Part shown: positions 29,040-38,289 of the stretch, piece by piece
Numbering within the stretch: position 1 is the first letter of the stretch
Layout of the letters: every line of letters begins with the position of its first letter
Assembly: GCF_001530125.1 (NCBI RefSeq)
Contig: NZ_LDUG01000036.1
Location: forward strand, 124,001-188,000
Origin: Thiobacillus denitrificans
GTDB lineage: Bacteria; Pseudomonadota; Gammaproteobacteria; Burkholderiales; Thiobacillaceae
Length of the DNA: 64,000 nt
Reading direction: 5' to 3'
The notes under the pieces: generated by a model
What the model was told of the DNA's origin: nothing
Database searches by the model: none
What the model saw: only the letters and a program-made list of their open reading frames with translations
Position numbers and translations under genes: made by a program

Positions 29040-30206
29040 ATGGAATTCGAATTCTGGTGGCTGCTGGCGTTTCCCCTGTTTTTTGTGCTGGGCTGGCTGG
29101 CGGCGCGGGTGGATATTCGGCAGGTGGTGACCGAATCGCGTGCGCTGCCCAATTCGTATTTCCGCGGGCTGAATTTTTTGCTCAACGAGCAGCCGGACAA
29201 GGCCATCGAAGCCTTTCTCGAAGTCGTCAAGCTCGAACCCCAAACCATCGACCTGCACTTTGCGCTGGGCGGCCTGTTTCGCCGCCGCGGCGAACTCGAT
29301 CGCGCGATCCGCATGCACGAAAACCTGCTTGAACGCGAAGGCCTGGCCGAAGACCAGCGCCTGCGCGCGATGAGCGAACTGGGCCAGGATTACTTGAAGG
29401 CCGGGCTGCTCGACCGCGCCGAGCAGGTGTTCGGCAAGCTGCTGGAAACCCCGCAGCATGGGCAGGCGCGCACCTATCTTCTGGAAATCTACGTGCAGGA
29501 AAAAGACTGGCAAAAGGCCATCGACGCGGCGCGCATGCTGGAGAAGGACACCAGCAAGCCGCTCAATGCCGACATCGCTCACTTTTATTGCGAACTGGCG
29601 CTGCTGGAGGCGGCCAGGGGCAATCCCGACGCCGCGGCCGCCCATTTGCAGCAGGCGCTGGCCACTAATCGCCAGTCGGTGCGCGCCAACCTGATGGCGG
29701 GTGATCTCGACGCGGCGGCAGGGCGCCACGAAGCCGCGATTGCCGACTGGCGTCTGGTCGAAACGCAGAACACGTCGCACATGGCGCTGGTGGTCGATCG
29801 CGTGCTCGGCAGCTATCGCCAGTTGGGACGGCTGGCAGAAGGTGTGCAGTGGCTGCGTGCGCTGTATGCCCGGCAACCCTCGCAAGACGTGTTCAACGCC
29901 CTGTATCTGGCGGTGTCTGAAACCGAAGGCGCGGCGGCAGCCAGCCAGCTCGCGCGCGAGGAACTGCGGCGCAATCCGACCCTGCGCACGCTGGATCGCC
30001 TGCTGGAAGCCGAACTCATCAATGCCGAGCCGGAACAGCGCGAGTTGCTGCAGGTGGAAAAAAGCCTGGTGGCGTCGCACAGCCAGCGCATGATGCGCTA
30101 CCAGTGCAGCAGTTGCGGATTCAAGGCCAAGCAGTTCTTCTGGCGCTGCCCGGCGTGCGGGCGGTGGGACAGTTTCGACCCCGAGCGGCGCGAGAGCGAG
30201 GGGTGA
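29040..30206 (+). CDS. lapB: Lipopolysaccharide assembly protein LapB
   Basis: The 388-residue protein has an N-terminal membrane anchor (FWWLLAFPLFFVLGWLAARV), a series of TPR repeats over residues ~40-330 and a C-terminal rubredoxin-like metal site (CSSCGFKA...CPACGRWDSF). In E. coli LapB (YciM) guides FtsH to degrade LpxC. The four Cys ligands are intact. It follows lapA after six bases. Confidence 0.95.
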   Translation: MEFEFWWLLAFPLFFVLGWLAARVDIRQVVTESRALPNSYFRGLNFLLNEQPDKAIEAFLEVVKLEPQTIDLHFALGGLFRRRGELDRAIRMHENLLEREGLAEDQRLRAMSELGQDYLKAGLLDRAEQVFGKLLETPQHGQARTYLLEIYVQEKDWQKAIDAARMLEKDTSKPLNADIAHFYCELALLEAARGNPDAAAAHLQQALATNRQSVRANLMAGDLDAAAGRHEAAIADWRLVETQNTSHMALVVDRVLGSYRQLGRLAEGVQWLRALYARQPSQDVFNALYLAVSETEGAAAASQLAREELRRNPTLRTLDRLLEAELINAEPEQRELLQVEKSLVASHSQRMMRYQCSSCGFKAKQFFWRCPACGRWDSFDPERRESEG

Positions 30207-30223
30207 ACCCCAGGGGGCAGGAT

Positions 30224-30258
30224 TCAGGGATCAGGGATCAGGGATCAGGGATCAGGGA
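30224..30258 (+). repeat. Five tandem TCAGGGA repeats before pyrF
   Basis: Five perfect 7-bp copies occupy 30224-30258. The last copy gives AGGGA seven bases before the pyrF ATG, so the repeat itself seems to provide the ribosome-binding site. No other Shine-Dalgarno candidate lies there. Confidence 0.9.
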
Positions 30259-30265
30259 ATAATGG

Positions 30266-30961
30266 ATGACGCATAAAATCATTGTGGCGCTAGATTTCGC
30301 CGACGCGGCGTCAGCGCTGGCGCTGGTGGAGCGGTTCGATCCAGCGTTATGCCGGCTCAAGGTGGGCAAGGAGCTGTTTACCGTGGCGGGGCCGGAGCTG
30401 GTGCGGGCGCTGGTTGCGCGCGGTTTCGAGGTTTTTCTCGACCTGAAATTTCACGACATCCCCAACACCGTGGCTGCCGCGTGCCGCGCGGCAGCCGGAC
30501 TGGGGGTGTGGATGCTGAATGTGCACGCGTCGGGCGGGCGCCGCATGATGACGGCGGCGCAGCAAGCGCTGGTAGATATGCCGCAGCGGCCGCTATTGAT
30601 TGCGGTGACGGTGCTGACCAGCATGAGCGCCGAAGACCTGATCGAAGTCGGCGTTTCCGACGCGCCGGCCGACCAGGTGCTGCGACTGGCGCGCCTGTCG
30701 CAGGCCTGCAAGCTCGATGGGGTCGTCTGCTCGGCGCAGGAGGCTGCCATGCTGCGCGCCGATCTGGGCGGGGACTTTCGCCTGGTCACGCCAGGCATCC
30801 GCCCGGCGGGCTTGGATGCGGGTGATCAGCGCCGGGTGATGGCGCCGGCGGAAGCCTTGCGTGCCGGCGCGACCGACCTGGTGATCGGGCGCCCGATCAC
30901 GACAGCGGCCGATCCACTGGCTGCGCTCAGACAGATTCAGTCCGACATACAAAATACCTAG
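30266..30961 (+). CDS. pyrF: Orotidine 5'-phosphate decarboxylase
   Basis: The 231-residue TIM-barrel enzyme makes UMP. Features are [30 protein letters not shown] and the catalytic Asp-Lys-Asp cluster in [14 protein letters not shown], then [17 protein letters not shown]. Its start is preceded immediately by a 7-bp tandem repeat that supplies the ribosome-binding site. ugd follows after 12 bases. Confidence 0.97.
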   Translation: MTHKIIVALDFADAASALALVERFDPALCRLKVGKELFTVAGPELVRALVARGFEVFLDLKFHDIPNTVAAACRAAAGLGVWMLNVHASGGRRMMTAAQQALVDMPQRPLLIAVTVLTSMSAEDLIEVGVSDAPADQVLRLARLSQACKLDGVVCSAQEAAMLRADLGGDFRLVTPGIRPAGLDAGDQRRVMAPAEALRAGATDLVIGRPITTAADPLAALRQIQSDIQNT

Positions 30962-30973
30962 GGAGAAGATGCT

Positions 30974-32296
30974 TTGAAAATCACGGTAATTGGAACGGGC
31001 TATGTGGGCCTGGTGACAGGAACCTGCCTGGCGGAAGTCGGCAACGAGGTGCTGTGCCTCGACCTCGATCAGAGCAAGATCGAAATGCTGAAAGCCGGCG
31101 GCATCCCGATTTACGAGCCGGGGCTGGAAGACATGGTGAAGCGCAACGTCGCCGCAGGCCGGCTGTCGTTCACCACCGACATCGAGGCGTCGGTGCGATT
31201 CGGCCAGATCCAGTTCATCGCCGTCGGCACGCCGCCCGACGAGGATGGCTCAGCCGACCTGCAGTACGTGGTGGCGGCGGCACGCAACATCGGCCACCAC
31301 ATGACCGACTACAAGCTGGTGGTCGACAAATCCACCGTGCCGGTCGGCACCGCCGACCGGGTGAAAGCCGCCCTGCAGGAAGAGCTGTCCAAACGCGGCG
31401 TAGCGATCGAATTCAACGTGGCGTCCAATCCAGAATTCCTGAAAGAGGGGGCGGCGGTGGACGATTTCATGAAGCCCGACCGTATCGTGATCGGCACCGA
31501 CAGCGAGGACGCCACCGCGTTGCTGCGCCAGTTGTATGCGCCGTTCCAGCGCAATCATGATCGCCTGACGGTGATGGACGTGAAGAGCGCCGAACTCACC
31601 AAGTACGCCGCCAACGCCATGCTGGCGACGCGCATTTCCTTCATGAACGAACTCGCGGTGCTGGCCGAGAAACTCGGCGCCGACATCGAGCAGGTGCGCC
31701 ACGGCATCGGCTCCGACCCGCGCATCGGCTACGACTTCCTGTATGCCGGCTGCGGCTACGGCGGTTCGTGCTTCCCCAAGGACGTGCAGGCGCTGCGCCG
31801 CACCGGTCAGGAAAATGGCATCCCGCTGCGCGTGCTCGATGCGGTGGAAGCAGCCAACGATGCGCAGAAGCAGATTCTGGTCAACAAGCTGACCGCAAAG
31901 CTGGGCACCGACCTCAAGGGCAAGCGCTTTGCCATGTGGGGGCTGGCGTTCAAGCCGAACACCGACGACATGCGCGAAGCACCCAGCCGCAGCATGCTCG
32001 AAGCGCTGTGGGCGATGGGCGCGAGCGTGTCGGCCTACGACCCGGCGGCGATGGAGGAAACCCGCCGCATCTACGGCGAGCGTGCCGACCTGCTGCTGGT
32101 CGACAGCCCGATGGATGCGCTGAAGGGCGCCGATGCGCTCTTGATCGTCACCGAGTGGAAAGTGTTCCGCAGCCCCAATTTTGACACCATGAAGGCGCTG
32201 CTGAAAGCCCCGCTGGTGTTCGACGGCCGCAATCTCTACGAGCCGCAGGCGATGCGCGAGATGGGTTTCGATTATTTGCCAATCGGACGCCAGTAA
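30974..32296 (+). CDS. ugd: UDP-glucose 6-dehydrogenase
   Basis: The product is 440 residues from a TTG start with GGGAGAAG upstream. NAD-binding is [15 protein letters not shown] and catalytic Cys is in [38 protein letters not shown] begins the C-terminal domain. It produces UDP-glucuronate for polysaccharide or LPS. The three-base gap to cysM indicates an operon. Confidence 0.95.
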   Translation: MKITVIGTGYVGLVTGTCLAEVGNEVLCLDLDQSKIEMLKAGGIPIYEPGLEDMVKRNVAAGRLSFTTDIEASVRFGQIQFIAVGTPPDEDGSADLQYVVAAARNIGHHMTDYKLVVDKSTVPVGTADRVKAALQEELSKRGVAIEFNVASNPEFLKEGAAVDDFMKPDRIVIGTDSEDATALLRQLYAPFQRNHDRLTVMDVKSAELTKYAANAMLATRISFMNELAVLAEKLGADIEQVRHGIGSDPRIGYDFLYAGCGYGGSCFPKDVQALRRTGQENGIPLRVLDAVEAANDAQKQILVNKLTAKLGTDLKGKRFAMWGLAFKPNTDDMREAPSRSMLEALWAMGASVSAYDPAAMEETRRIYGERADLLLVDSPMDALKGADALLIVTEWKVFRSPNFDTMKALLKAPLVFDGRNLYEPQAMREMGFDYLPIGRQ

Positions 32297-32299
32297 GGC

Positions 32300-33187
32300 A
32301 TGTACAAGACCATCGAAGACTGTGTCGGCAACACGCCGCTGGTTCGCCTCAAGCGCATACCCGGCGAGACGTCGAACACTATCCTGGTCAAGCTCGAAGG
32401 CAACAACCCGGCGGGCTCGGTGAAGGACCGCCCGGCGCTGTCGATGATCGAACGGGCCGAGGCGCGCGGCGAGATCAAGCCCGGCGATACGCTGATCGAG
32501 GCCACCAGCGGCAACACCGGCATTGCGCTGGCGATGGCGGCGGCGATGCGCGGCTACAGGATGATCCTCATCATGCCCGAGCATCTGTCGATCGAGCGGC
32601 GCCAGACCATGCGCGCCTTCGGCGCCGAACTGCAGCTGGTGAGCAAGGAAGCTGGCATGGAAGGCGCGCGCGACCTGGCGGTTTCGATGGAAAAGCAGGG
32701 CATCGGCAAGATCCTCGACCAGTTCGCCAACCCCGACAATCCGGACGCGCACTACCGCACCACCGGCCCGGAAATCTGGCGCGACACCGAGGGCAGGATC
32801 ACCCACTTCGTATCCAGCATGGGCACTACCGGCACCATCATGGGCTGCTCGCGCTACCTCAAGGAACAGAACCCGGCGATCCAGATCATCGGCGTGCAGC
32901 CGACCGAGGGCGCGCAAATCCCTGGCATCCGCAAATGGCCGGAAGCATACGTGCCGAAAATATGCGACCCCAGCCGCGTCGACCGCATGATCTACGTCTC
33001 CCAGCAGGACGCCGAGGAAACCACCCGGCGGCTGGCGCGCGAGGAAGGCATCTTCGCCGGTATTTCGTCCGGCGGCGCGCTGTGGGCGGCGCTGCAGCTG
33101 TCGAAGGAAGTCGAGAATGCCGTCATCGTCTCCATCGTCTGCGATCGCGGCGACCGCTATCTGTCCACCGGCGTGTTCCCGGCCTGA
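32300..33187 (+). CDS. cysM: Cysteine synthase B
   Basis: The 295-residue fold-type II PLP enzyme has the PLP lysine in NNPAGSVKDRPAL and the phosphate loop EATSGNTGIALAMAA. The short length and WRDTEGRITHFVSSMGTTGT fit CysM rather than CysK. It makes cysteine from O-acetylserine and sulfide or thiosulfate, the latter relevant in a sulfur-oxidising lineage (inference). Confidence 0.93.
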   Translation: MYKTIEDCVGNTPLVRLKRIPGETSNTILVKLEGNNPAGSVKDRPALSMIERAEARGEIKPGDTLIEATSGNTGIALAMAAAMRGYRMILIMPEHLSIERRQTMRAFGAELQLVSKEAGMEGARDLAVSMEKQGIGKILDQFANPDNPDAHYRTTGPEIWRDTEGRITHFVSSMGTTGTIMGCSRYLKEQNPAIQIIGVQPTEGAQIPGIRKWPEAYVPKICDPSRVDRMIYVSQQDAEETTRRLAREEGIFAGISSGGALWAALQLSKEVENAVIVSIVCDRGDRYLSTGVFPA

Positions 33188-33246
33188 AATTGACGTTTTC
33201 CCTGTTCGGTGCTACTTTGGTAACACCTTGTTTATTGGGGAATGTC

Positions 33247-33528
33247 ATGGCCGCTACCACCACGCTCAAACTGCCCGAACAGCTCAAAACCCGCATCGCT
33301 CCGCTGGCCGAGGCTGCTGGAAAGTCGCCCCATGCCTGGATGATCGAAGCACTGGAAGAACGTGTCGAGCAATCCGAGGCCTACACTGCCTTTGTCGCAG
33401 AGGCGCTGGAAGCAGAACAGGAGATGCTGCGGACAGGCGAAGCCTATGCAATGGAAGACGTGCACCAATATCTGTTGGATAAGCTCGACGGCAAACCCGT
33501 CAAACGTCCCAAACCGATCAAGATCTGA
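33247..33528 (+). CDS. CopG/ParD-like ribbon-helix-helix antitoxin
   Basis: The 93-residue protein begins MAATTTLKLPEQLKTRIAPL, then AAGKSPHAWMIEALEERVEQ. This is a clear ribbon-helix-helix start (beta strand TTTLKLP, then helices). The C-terminal half is acidic and then basic (KPVKRPKPIKI). It precedes a ParE-like toxin by three bases. It binds the operon promoter and the toxin, by family. Confidence 0.88.
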   Translation: MAATTTLKLPEQLKTRIAPLAEAAGKSPHAWMIEALEERVEQSEAYTAFVAEALEAEQEMLRTGEAYAMEDVHQYLLDKLDGKPVKRPKPIKI

Positions 33529-33531
33529 TCG

Positions 33532-33819
33532 ATGACGGCGGTCGTATATGCCCTGCAAGCACTCGACGACCTGGATCGGCTGGAAGATTTTCTGCTCGAA
33601 GTGGATGCGCCAGCCGCCAGACAAACCATTCCCCTTATCATTTCGGCGGTAGAAACCCTCCGCCTGCATCCCAATATCGGCAGGCGAAGCGGAAGCCAGC
33701 TGCGCGAACTTGTCATCTCGCGCGGAAAAACCGGTTACATCGCGCTGTATCGCTACAACGAAATTCGCGATGTCGTGATCGTGCTCGCCATTCGCCACCA
33801 ACGTGAGGTCGGGCTGTGA
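33532..33819 (+). CDS. RelE/ParE-family toxin
   Basis: The 95-residue protein has the ParE/RelE architecture: helices LQALDDLDRLEDFLLE and ISAVETLRLHPNIGRR, then strands RELVISRGKTGYIALYRYNE and DVVIVLAIRHQREVGL. Family members poison gyrase or cleave mRNA; which applies cannot be read here. The pair is inserted between cysM and radA without disturbing either. Confidence 0.88.
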   Translation: MTAVVYALQALDDLDRLEDFLLEVDAPAARQTIPLIISAVETLRLHPNIGRRSGSQLRELVISRGKTGYIALYRYNEIRDVVIVLAIRHQREVGL

Positions 33820-33850
33820 ACAGAAAATCGACGAGAAGAAGCAACGCCTG

Positions 33851-35206
33851 ATGGCCAAAACCAAGACGATTTACACCTGCACAGAATGTGGCGGGCAATC
33901 ACCCAAGTGGCAGGGGCAGTGCCCGGCTTGCAATGCCTGGAACACCCTGGTTGAAACCATCGCCGAGTCGGCCAAGCCGCGCTACCAGGCGCTGGCGGCG
34001 TCGAGCCAGGTGCAGATTTTGGGTGAAGTGGAGGGCGCCGAGGCGAGCCGGATTCCGACCACGCTCGGCGAGCTCGATCGCGTGCTGGGAGGCGGGCTGG
34101 TGGCAGGCGGCGTGGTGTTGATCGGCGGCGACCCCGGCATCGGCAAATCGACCCTGCTGTTGCAGGCGCTGGCGGTGCTGTCGCAAAGCCTGCCGACGCT
34201 CTACGTCAGCGGCGAAGAATCCGCGCAGCAACTGGCGCTGCGCGCGCGCCGCCTGCAATTGCCCGAAGCGTATCTGCCGGTGTTGCCGGAGATCCGACTC
34301 GAAGCGATTTTGAGCCACCTCGCCGCGATCAAGCCGGTCATCGCGGTGATCGATTCGATCCAGACCGTGTATTCCGAAACCCTGACCTCAGCCCCCGGCT
34401 CGGTGGCGCAGGTGCGCGAATGCGCGGCGCAGCTGACGCGCTATGCCAAGCAGAGCGGCTGCGCGATTCTGCTGGTCGGCCATGTCACCAAGGAAGGTGC
34501 GATCGCCGGCCCGCGCGTGCTCGAGCACATCGTCGACACCGTGCTGTATTTCGAGGGCGATACCGGGTCGAGTTTTCGCCTGGTGCGCGCGATCAAAAAC
34601 CGCTTCGGCGCGGTGAATGAAATCGGCGTCTTCGCGATGACCGAGAAGGGCTTGAAAGGCGTGTCCAATCCTTCGGCCATCTTCCTGTCGCACCACGGCA
34701 CGCCGGTGCCGGGCTCATGCGTGCTGGTCACGCAGGAAGGCACGCGCCCCTTGCTGGTCGAGATTCAGGCGCTGGTCGACAGCAGTCAGGCGCCCAACCC
34801 GCGCCGCCTGTCCGTCGGCCTGGAACAGAACCGGCTCGCCATGCTGCTCGCCGTGCTGCACCGCCATGCCGGCATCGCCTGTATGGATCAGGACGTGTTC
34901 GTCAACGCGGTGGGCGGGGTCAAGATCAGCGAGCCTGCGGCCGATCTCGCGGTGCTTGCGGCGATCGTGTCGTCGCTGAGAAGCCAGCCCCTGCCCGACA
35001 AGCTGGTGATGTTCGGCGAAGTCGGCCTGGCCGGCGAAATCCGCCCGGTGCAGCGCGGCCAGGAGCGCCTGAAGGAGGCCGCCAAGCTGGGCTTCACCCA
35101 GGCCATCGTGCCGGCCGCTAACCAGCCCAAGCAGAAGATCATGGGGATGACGATTCATCCCGTACATCGGCTGGACGAGGCGATTCGCTTATTCAGGGAA
35201 AGCTGA
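33851..35206 (+). CDS. radA: DNA repair ATPase RadA
   Basis: The 451-residue protein has an N-terminal zinc finger (CTECGGQSPKWQGQCPAC), RecA-like Walker A (IGGDPGIGKSTLLLQ), the RadA-specific KNRFG motif (AIKNRFGAVNEIG) and a C-terminal Lon-like domain (VGGVKISEPAADLAVL). It is a hexameric branch-migration helicase in recombination. ATG 33851 is chosen because the zinc finger begins soon after it. Confidence 0.97.
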   Translation: MAKTKTIYTCTECGGQSPKWQGQCPACNAWNTLVETIAESAKPRYQALAASSQVQILGEVEGAEASRIPTTLGELDRVLGGGLVAGGVVLIGGDPGIGKSTLLLQALAVLSQSLPTLYVSGEESAQQLALRARRLQLPEAYLPVLPEIRLEAILSHLAAIKPVIAVIDSIQTVYSETLTSAPGSVAQVRECAAQLTRYAKQSGCAILLVGHVTKEGAIAGPRVLEHIVDTVLYFEGDTGSSFRLVRAIKNRFGAVNEIGVFAMTEKGLKGVSNPSAIFLSHHGTPVPGSCVLVTQEGTRPLLVEIQALVDSSQAPNPRRLSVGLEQNRLAMLLAVLHRHAGIACMDQDVFVNAVGGVKISEPAADLAVLAAIVSSLRSQPLPDKLVMFGEVGLAGEIRPVQRGQERLKEAAKLGFTQAIVPAANQPKQKIMGMTIHPVHRLDEAIRLFRES

Positions 35207-35253
35207 GGGCACCGGGGACAGGATTGATGTCACGCGATGGGCGCTCGCCCAGA

Positions 35254-36498
35254 TTACCGTCTTCGCGCTTTCCAGGTGACACGGCAGGTTTTCCTCAGGT
35301 ATTCGAGGGCACGCTCCATGTGGGCGTCTGGCCAGTTGGGGTCCAGATCGCTTAGCTGTTCTTCCGCTTCGGGCTTCAGCTCATCGTTCCAGAATTTCTG
35401 CAGTTCTTCGCGGATCGCTGCAGGCGCATGGTCATCGACGAACTTGATCACGGCCTGCGAATCAAAACCTCGGCTTCTGAAAATACTGATGACTTCCTTG
35501 GCTTCCCGCAGAAGCAGGGTGGTTTTGGGTGGCAGCCCGGTCGCAACGAAAAGAAACACCGTGGCCACGACTGTCGGGTCGTCAGCCTCGCCTTGCGTCA
35601 CGCGATCCCATTCCCTGGCGACCAGGCGGTCGTATTCCCTGACGTCGTCGTCCACGCTCTCGCTGATGAAATAGTTTTCGCCAGCGTCGCTATACAGCAA
35701 TTTATCAGCCGTGCTGGAGGCAGCGCGAATCTGCGGCAGATCCCTTTCGATGAAACGATCCATCGCACCTCGCGCAAGCCGCTGGAATTCCGTTGGTGCT
35801 TCCCTGAGAAACCCTTTCAGCCGGTTTTCATTTAGCCTGGCTTTCGGATGCTTGGCAGATTTGAACAAGCGGACGAATGCCGTGCGGGTCGGGAGCTTCA
35901 GTTCGGCTTGATCAACAAAAACAACCAGCATGGCGCTTCGGATCAGCGACTCGGCATCATCGATGTCGTCGCGGGAAACCCCCATTGTTTTTGCCAGCCA
36001 CAACGAGAAATCGATCGTGTTCCGCATCTCCTGGCGAAGGCCTAGTTCGGACCGGTATTCAGCAAGGGGGATCGTGTCTGAAGCCGTTTTTTGGTCGAGA
36101 TAGGCGCGTTGACCCTCGGCTGAAACCGGGCCGCGACCGATCAGCGTGCTGTCCGGCATCGCATGGAGCCGCTTGAGCATGTCCGAGCCGGCTTTGGAGT
36201 GCGACAGTAATGTCCTGTCGCGCAAGGACGCTGCGGCGATCTGCATGTCGCCACCCGACATGTCCTCGAGGTAGAGACTGACCAGATTCACCATCCGGTG
36301 CAGGGCGAGTTCAAGCTCCGGGCGTAGATGCGCCGTGCCGAAAAAGTGGGCAATCTGGACGATGCCCTTCGAGAATTCCTCCTGGAGGCTTTGCAGTCGC
36401 CCCGGCGTGATGATGTCCTGCGCAACGCCGTAACGCAGTGCCTTGTCAAAAAATGGCCGATTGTCGAAAGGCGCCAGTGCGGTGAAAGCGGTTGCCAT
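35254..36498 (-). CDS. Unknown helical protein of J-domain operon
   Basis: The product is 414 residues, mostly alpha-helical and charged, with no signal peptide or membrane segment. Visible segments include LELALHRMVNLVSLYLEDMS, TIDFSLWLAKTMGVSRDDID and VVATVFLFVATGLPPKTTLL. AAGGG lies upstream of ATG 36498. It is the last and largest gene of a four-gene operon headed by a J-domain protein and is convergent with radA. I do not recognise the family. Confidence 0.7.
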   Translation of the reverse strand: MATAFTALAPFDNRPFFDKALRYGVAQDIITPGRLQSLQEEFSKGIVQIAHFFGTAHLRPELELALHRMVNLVSLYLEDMSGGDMQIAAASLRDRTLLSHSKAGSDMLKRLHAMPDSTLIGRGPVSAEGQRAYLDQKTASDTIPLAEYRSELGLRQEMRNTIDFSLWLAKTMGVSRDDIDDAESLIRSAMLVVFVDQAELKLPTRTAFVRLFKSAKHPKARLNENRLKGFLREAPTEFQRLARGAMDRFIERDLPQIRAASSTADKLLYSDAGENYFISESVDDDVREYDRLVAREWDRVTQGEADDPTVVATVFLFVATGLPPKTTLLLREAKEVISIFRSRGFDSQAVIKFVDDHAPAAIREELQKFWNDELKPEAEEQLSDLDPNWPDAHMERALEYLRKTCRVTWKARRR

Positions 36499-36509
36499 GC
36501 GTCCAGCCC

Positions 36510-37259
36510 TTAAATTGCGGACTCTTCTTCGTCACCGGTCGCATCCACCGAACCCGAGGCCTCGGAAATCGAAGCCAGTTCGGCCAACTCCAGCATTTTT
36601 TGCGCACGGTCACGCAGTGTGATCATCACTTCCTCGAACGCATCGGTCAGCTCGTAGCGAAGCACCCATGCGGTTTCCATCCAGTCGCCGTCCGCGACTT
36701 CCGAGCGGGAAAGCACGGGCCGCGAATCTTCGATGAAGTTGCCAAAAGCCAGCCCATGATCGATCTCCTCGATTTTTTCCATGAGCCAGGTGGTGTGGAT
36801 TTTGGGATCGGAATCAGGATTGATTTGCGGTGCAAAACTGCCGCTGGTGGCGAAACAAAACACCTCGTCGTAATGGTCGGCAAAGTAGTCAGCCAGCGTT
36901 TCGCTGCCCCCCTCAATGTCGGAGATGGCTTCGAGGTATTCGTGGACGGCATGATAATCACGGTGAATGACGGCATTCATCATGGCGCGCAGTCGCTCGC
37001 TCGTCCGGTCGCCGTACTTTTTTTCCAGGACAATCGAGCGGGCGAACTGCTCGGGCGTCACCAGCATATTCACCACGGATTCCCTGGACGAATCAAATTC
37101 GCGCATGACCGCAAGCAGGTCCTTGGGCTGCAACTCATCAAGGATGCTTACCAGCGCGTGATCGCCTTGCTCATCGGCAATGGTCGCGAGGGCGTTCTCG
37201 GCGCCGACGATATCGCCGGCAAGAATCAGCTGTGAGGATTTCAAAACAACCGGGTGCAT
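36510..37259 (-). CDS. Unknown protein of J-domain operon
   Basis: The product is 249 residues from ATG 37259 (AAGGA six bases upstream); ATG 37283 is an alternative. The N-terminal ~90 residues look like short helical hairpins (AGDIVGAENALATIADEQGD, LVSILDELQPKDLLAVMREF). The middle has LADYFADHYDEVFCFATSGS and the C-terminus is acidic. The N-terminal words recall helical-repeat DUF proteins, but this is only an impression. It lies 11 bases upstream of the 414-residue gene. Confidence 0.7.
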   Translation of the reverse strand: MHPVVLKSSQLILAGDIVGAENALATIADEQGDHALVSILDELQPKDLLAVMREFDSSRESVVNMLVTPEQFARSIVLEKKYGDRTSERLRAMMNAVIHRDYHAVHEYLEAISDIEGGSETLADYFADHYDEVFCFATSGSFAPQINPDSDPKIHTTWLMEKIEEIDHGLAFGNFIEDSRPVLSRSEVADGDWMETAWVLRYELTDAFEEVMITLRDRAQKMLELAELASISEASGSVDATGDEEESAI

Positions 37260-37288
37260 GCTGTGTCCTTCTTTATGAATCATTGTGC

Positions 37289-37828
37289 CTAGCGATCCAG
37301 CGGATCGAATCCCTGTTCGGCGAGCCAGTCCGCGCCCGCCTCATTCAAGTCATCCGATCCGTCCTCATCGCCTTCTTCACCTTCGGCGCCCCCTTCTTTC
37401 TCGGTCTCTGGCTCAGGCATCGGCGCAGGAATCGAATCCTTGTTGCGCAGGAATTCCAGCGCAGCCGTGGCGACGAGAAAAACGTCGCCGCCCTGAACCT
37501 TCAGCGACGAATCGATCAGCGGCTTGGCCCAGGCTGAAACCGCCAGCTCGTTTTCAAGCTCTGCCCAGGCGAGGAAATCGGCATCCCCGGGTTCGCTCAA
37601 CACGACCCGCTGCATGGTTTCCGGCGACCTGAAGTCAAAGGCGCCGTAGAAAACGACCGATACCATTTCCGGGCTGAATTCGATCATCGGCAGGATGGCA
37701 TCAATCTCCCGGCGCTTCTCGTTCAAGCGCTTTTGCAGCACGGACTTGCCTTCGGAATCCGTCACCAGGTCGTCGACCTCTTCGATGTAGTTTTTGATGA
37801 GGTCCGAAAAATAACGCGATTTTTTCAC
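37289..37828 (-). CDS. Unknown acidic protein of J-domain operon
   Basis: The product is 179 residues. The N-terminal ~130 residues look globular (YFSDLIKNYIEEVDDLVTDS; MVSVVFYGAFDF; VFLVATAALEFLRNKDS). The C-terminal ~45 are a low-complexity acidic tail with Glu, Gly and Asp. Its ATG overlaps the J-domain gene stop by four bases, so translation is coupled. Acidic tails are common in chaperone clients and co-chaperones, but no function can be assigned. Confidence 0.7.
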   Translation of the reverse strand: MKKSRYFSDLIKNYIEEVDDLVTDSEGKSVLQKRLNEKRREIDAILPMIEFSPEMVSVVFYGAFDFRSPETMQRVVLSEPGDADFLAWAELENELAVSAWAKPLIDSSLKVQGGDVFLVATAALEFLRNKDSIPAPMPEPETEKEGGAEGEEGDEDGSDDLNEAGADWLAEQGFDPLDR

Positions 37829-38103
37829 TTAAGGGCTTCCTGGATGTATTTGCCCGACATGTCCCATGCGACAGGCAAAGGGTCTTCGATCAGGCTGCGT
37901 TGCCGATAGTCGTCGTAAGCCTTGCGGCGCGCTGCGTCGGAAAGCACTTCATAGGCTTCCTGGGCTTCTCTGAAGCGCGTCGGTGCATCCGGAGACTGGT
38001 TTTTGTCAGGGTGGTACTGTGCGGCCTTTTTCCGGTAAGCGGCCTTGATTAAATCCGTTGTTGCACTGGGCGATATGCCCAGTATTTGATAGTTGTCATG
38101 CAT
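37825..38103 (-). CDS. Minimal J-domain co-chaperone
   Basis: The 92-residue protein is almost only a J-domain: NYQILGISPSATTDLIKAAY, then YHPDKN with the HPD motif that stimulates Hsp70 ATPase, then EAYEVLSDAARRKAYDDYRQ. It lacks the Gly/Phe, zinc-finger and substrate-binding regions of DnaJ. Start 38103 gives the usual domain boundary. It is the first gene of an operon with three unknown proteins, which are likely its clients or targeting partners (inference). Confidence 0.9.
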   Translation of the reverse strand: MHDNYQILGISPSATTDLIKAAYRKKAAQYHPDKNQSPDAPTRFREAQEAYEVLSDAARRKAYDDYRQRSLIEDPLPVAWDMSGKYIQEALK

Positions 38104-38289
38104 AAAAATCCTTGAGCTTAGGCACCGAGTTTCCCCCACGAACATGCGGACGGGGTCAGGTTTTCCCCATATTGACCGGCCGCGTTGGATGAACAAGCGG
38201 GCTGTTTGCGGCAATTATCCCGGCAGGCTGATCCCGGCAGGTGCGCGCTTGCTGGATAGCTCCCCGGGCTTCCGCTACGTTCCCGCGCC

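Noticed and set aside
30224-30258. CRISPR-like repeat
   Set aside because: Units are 7 bp, contiguous and without spacers; no cas genes are nearby.
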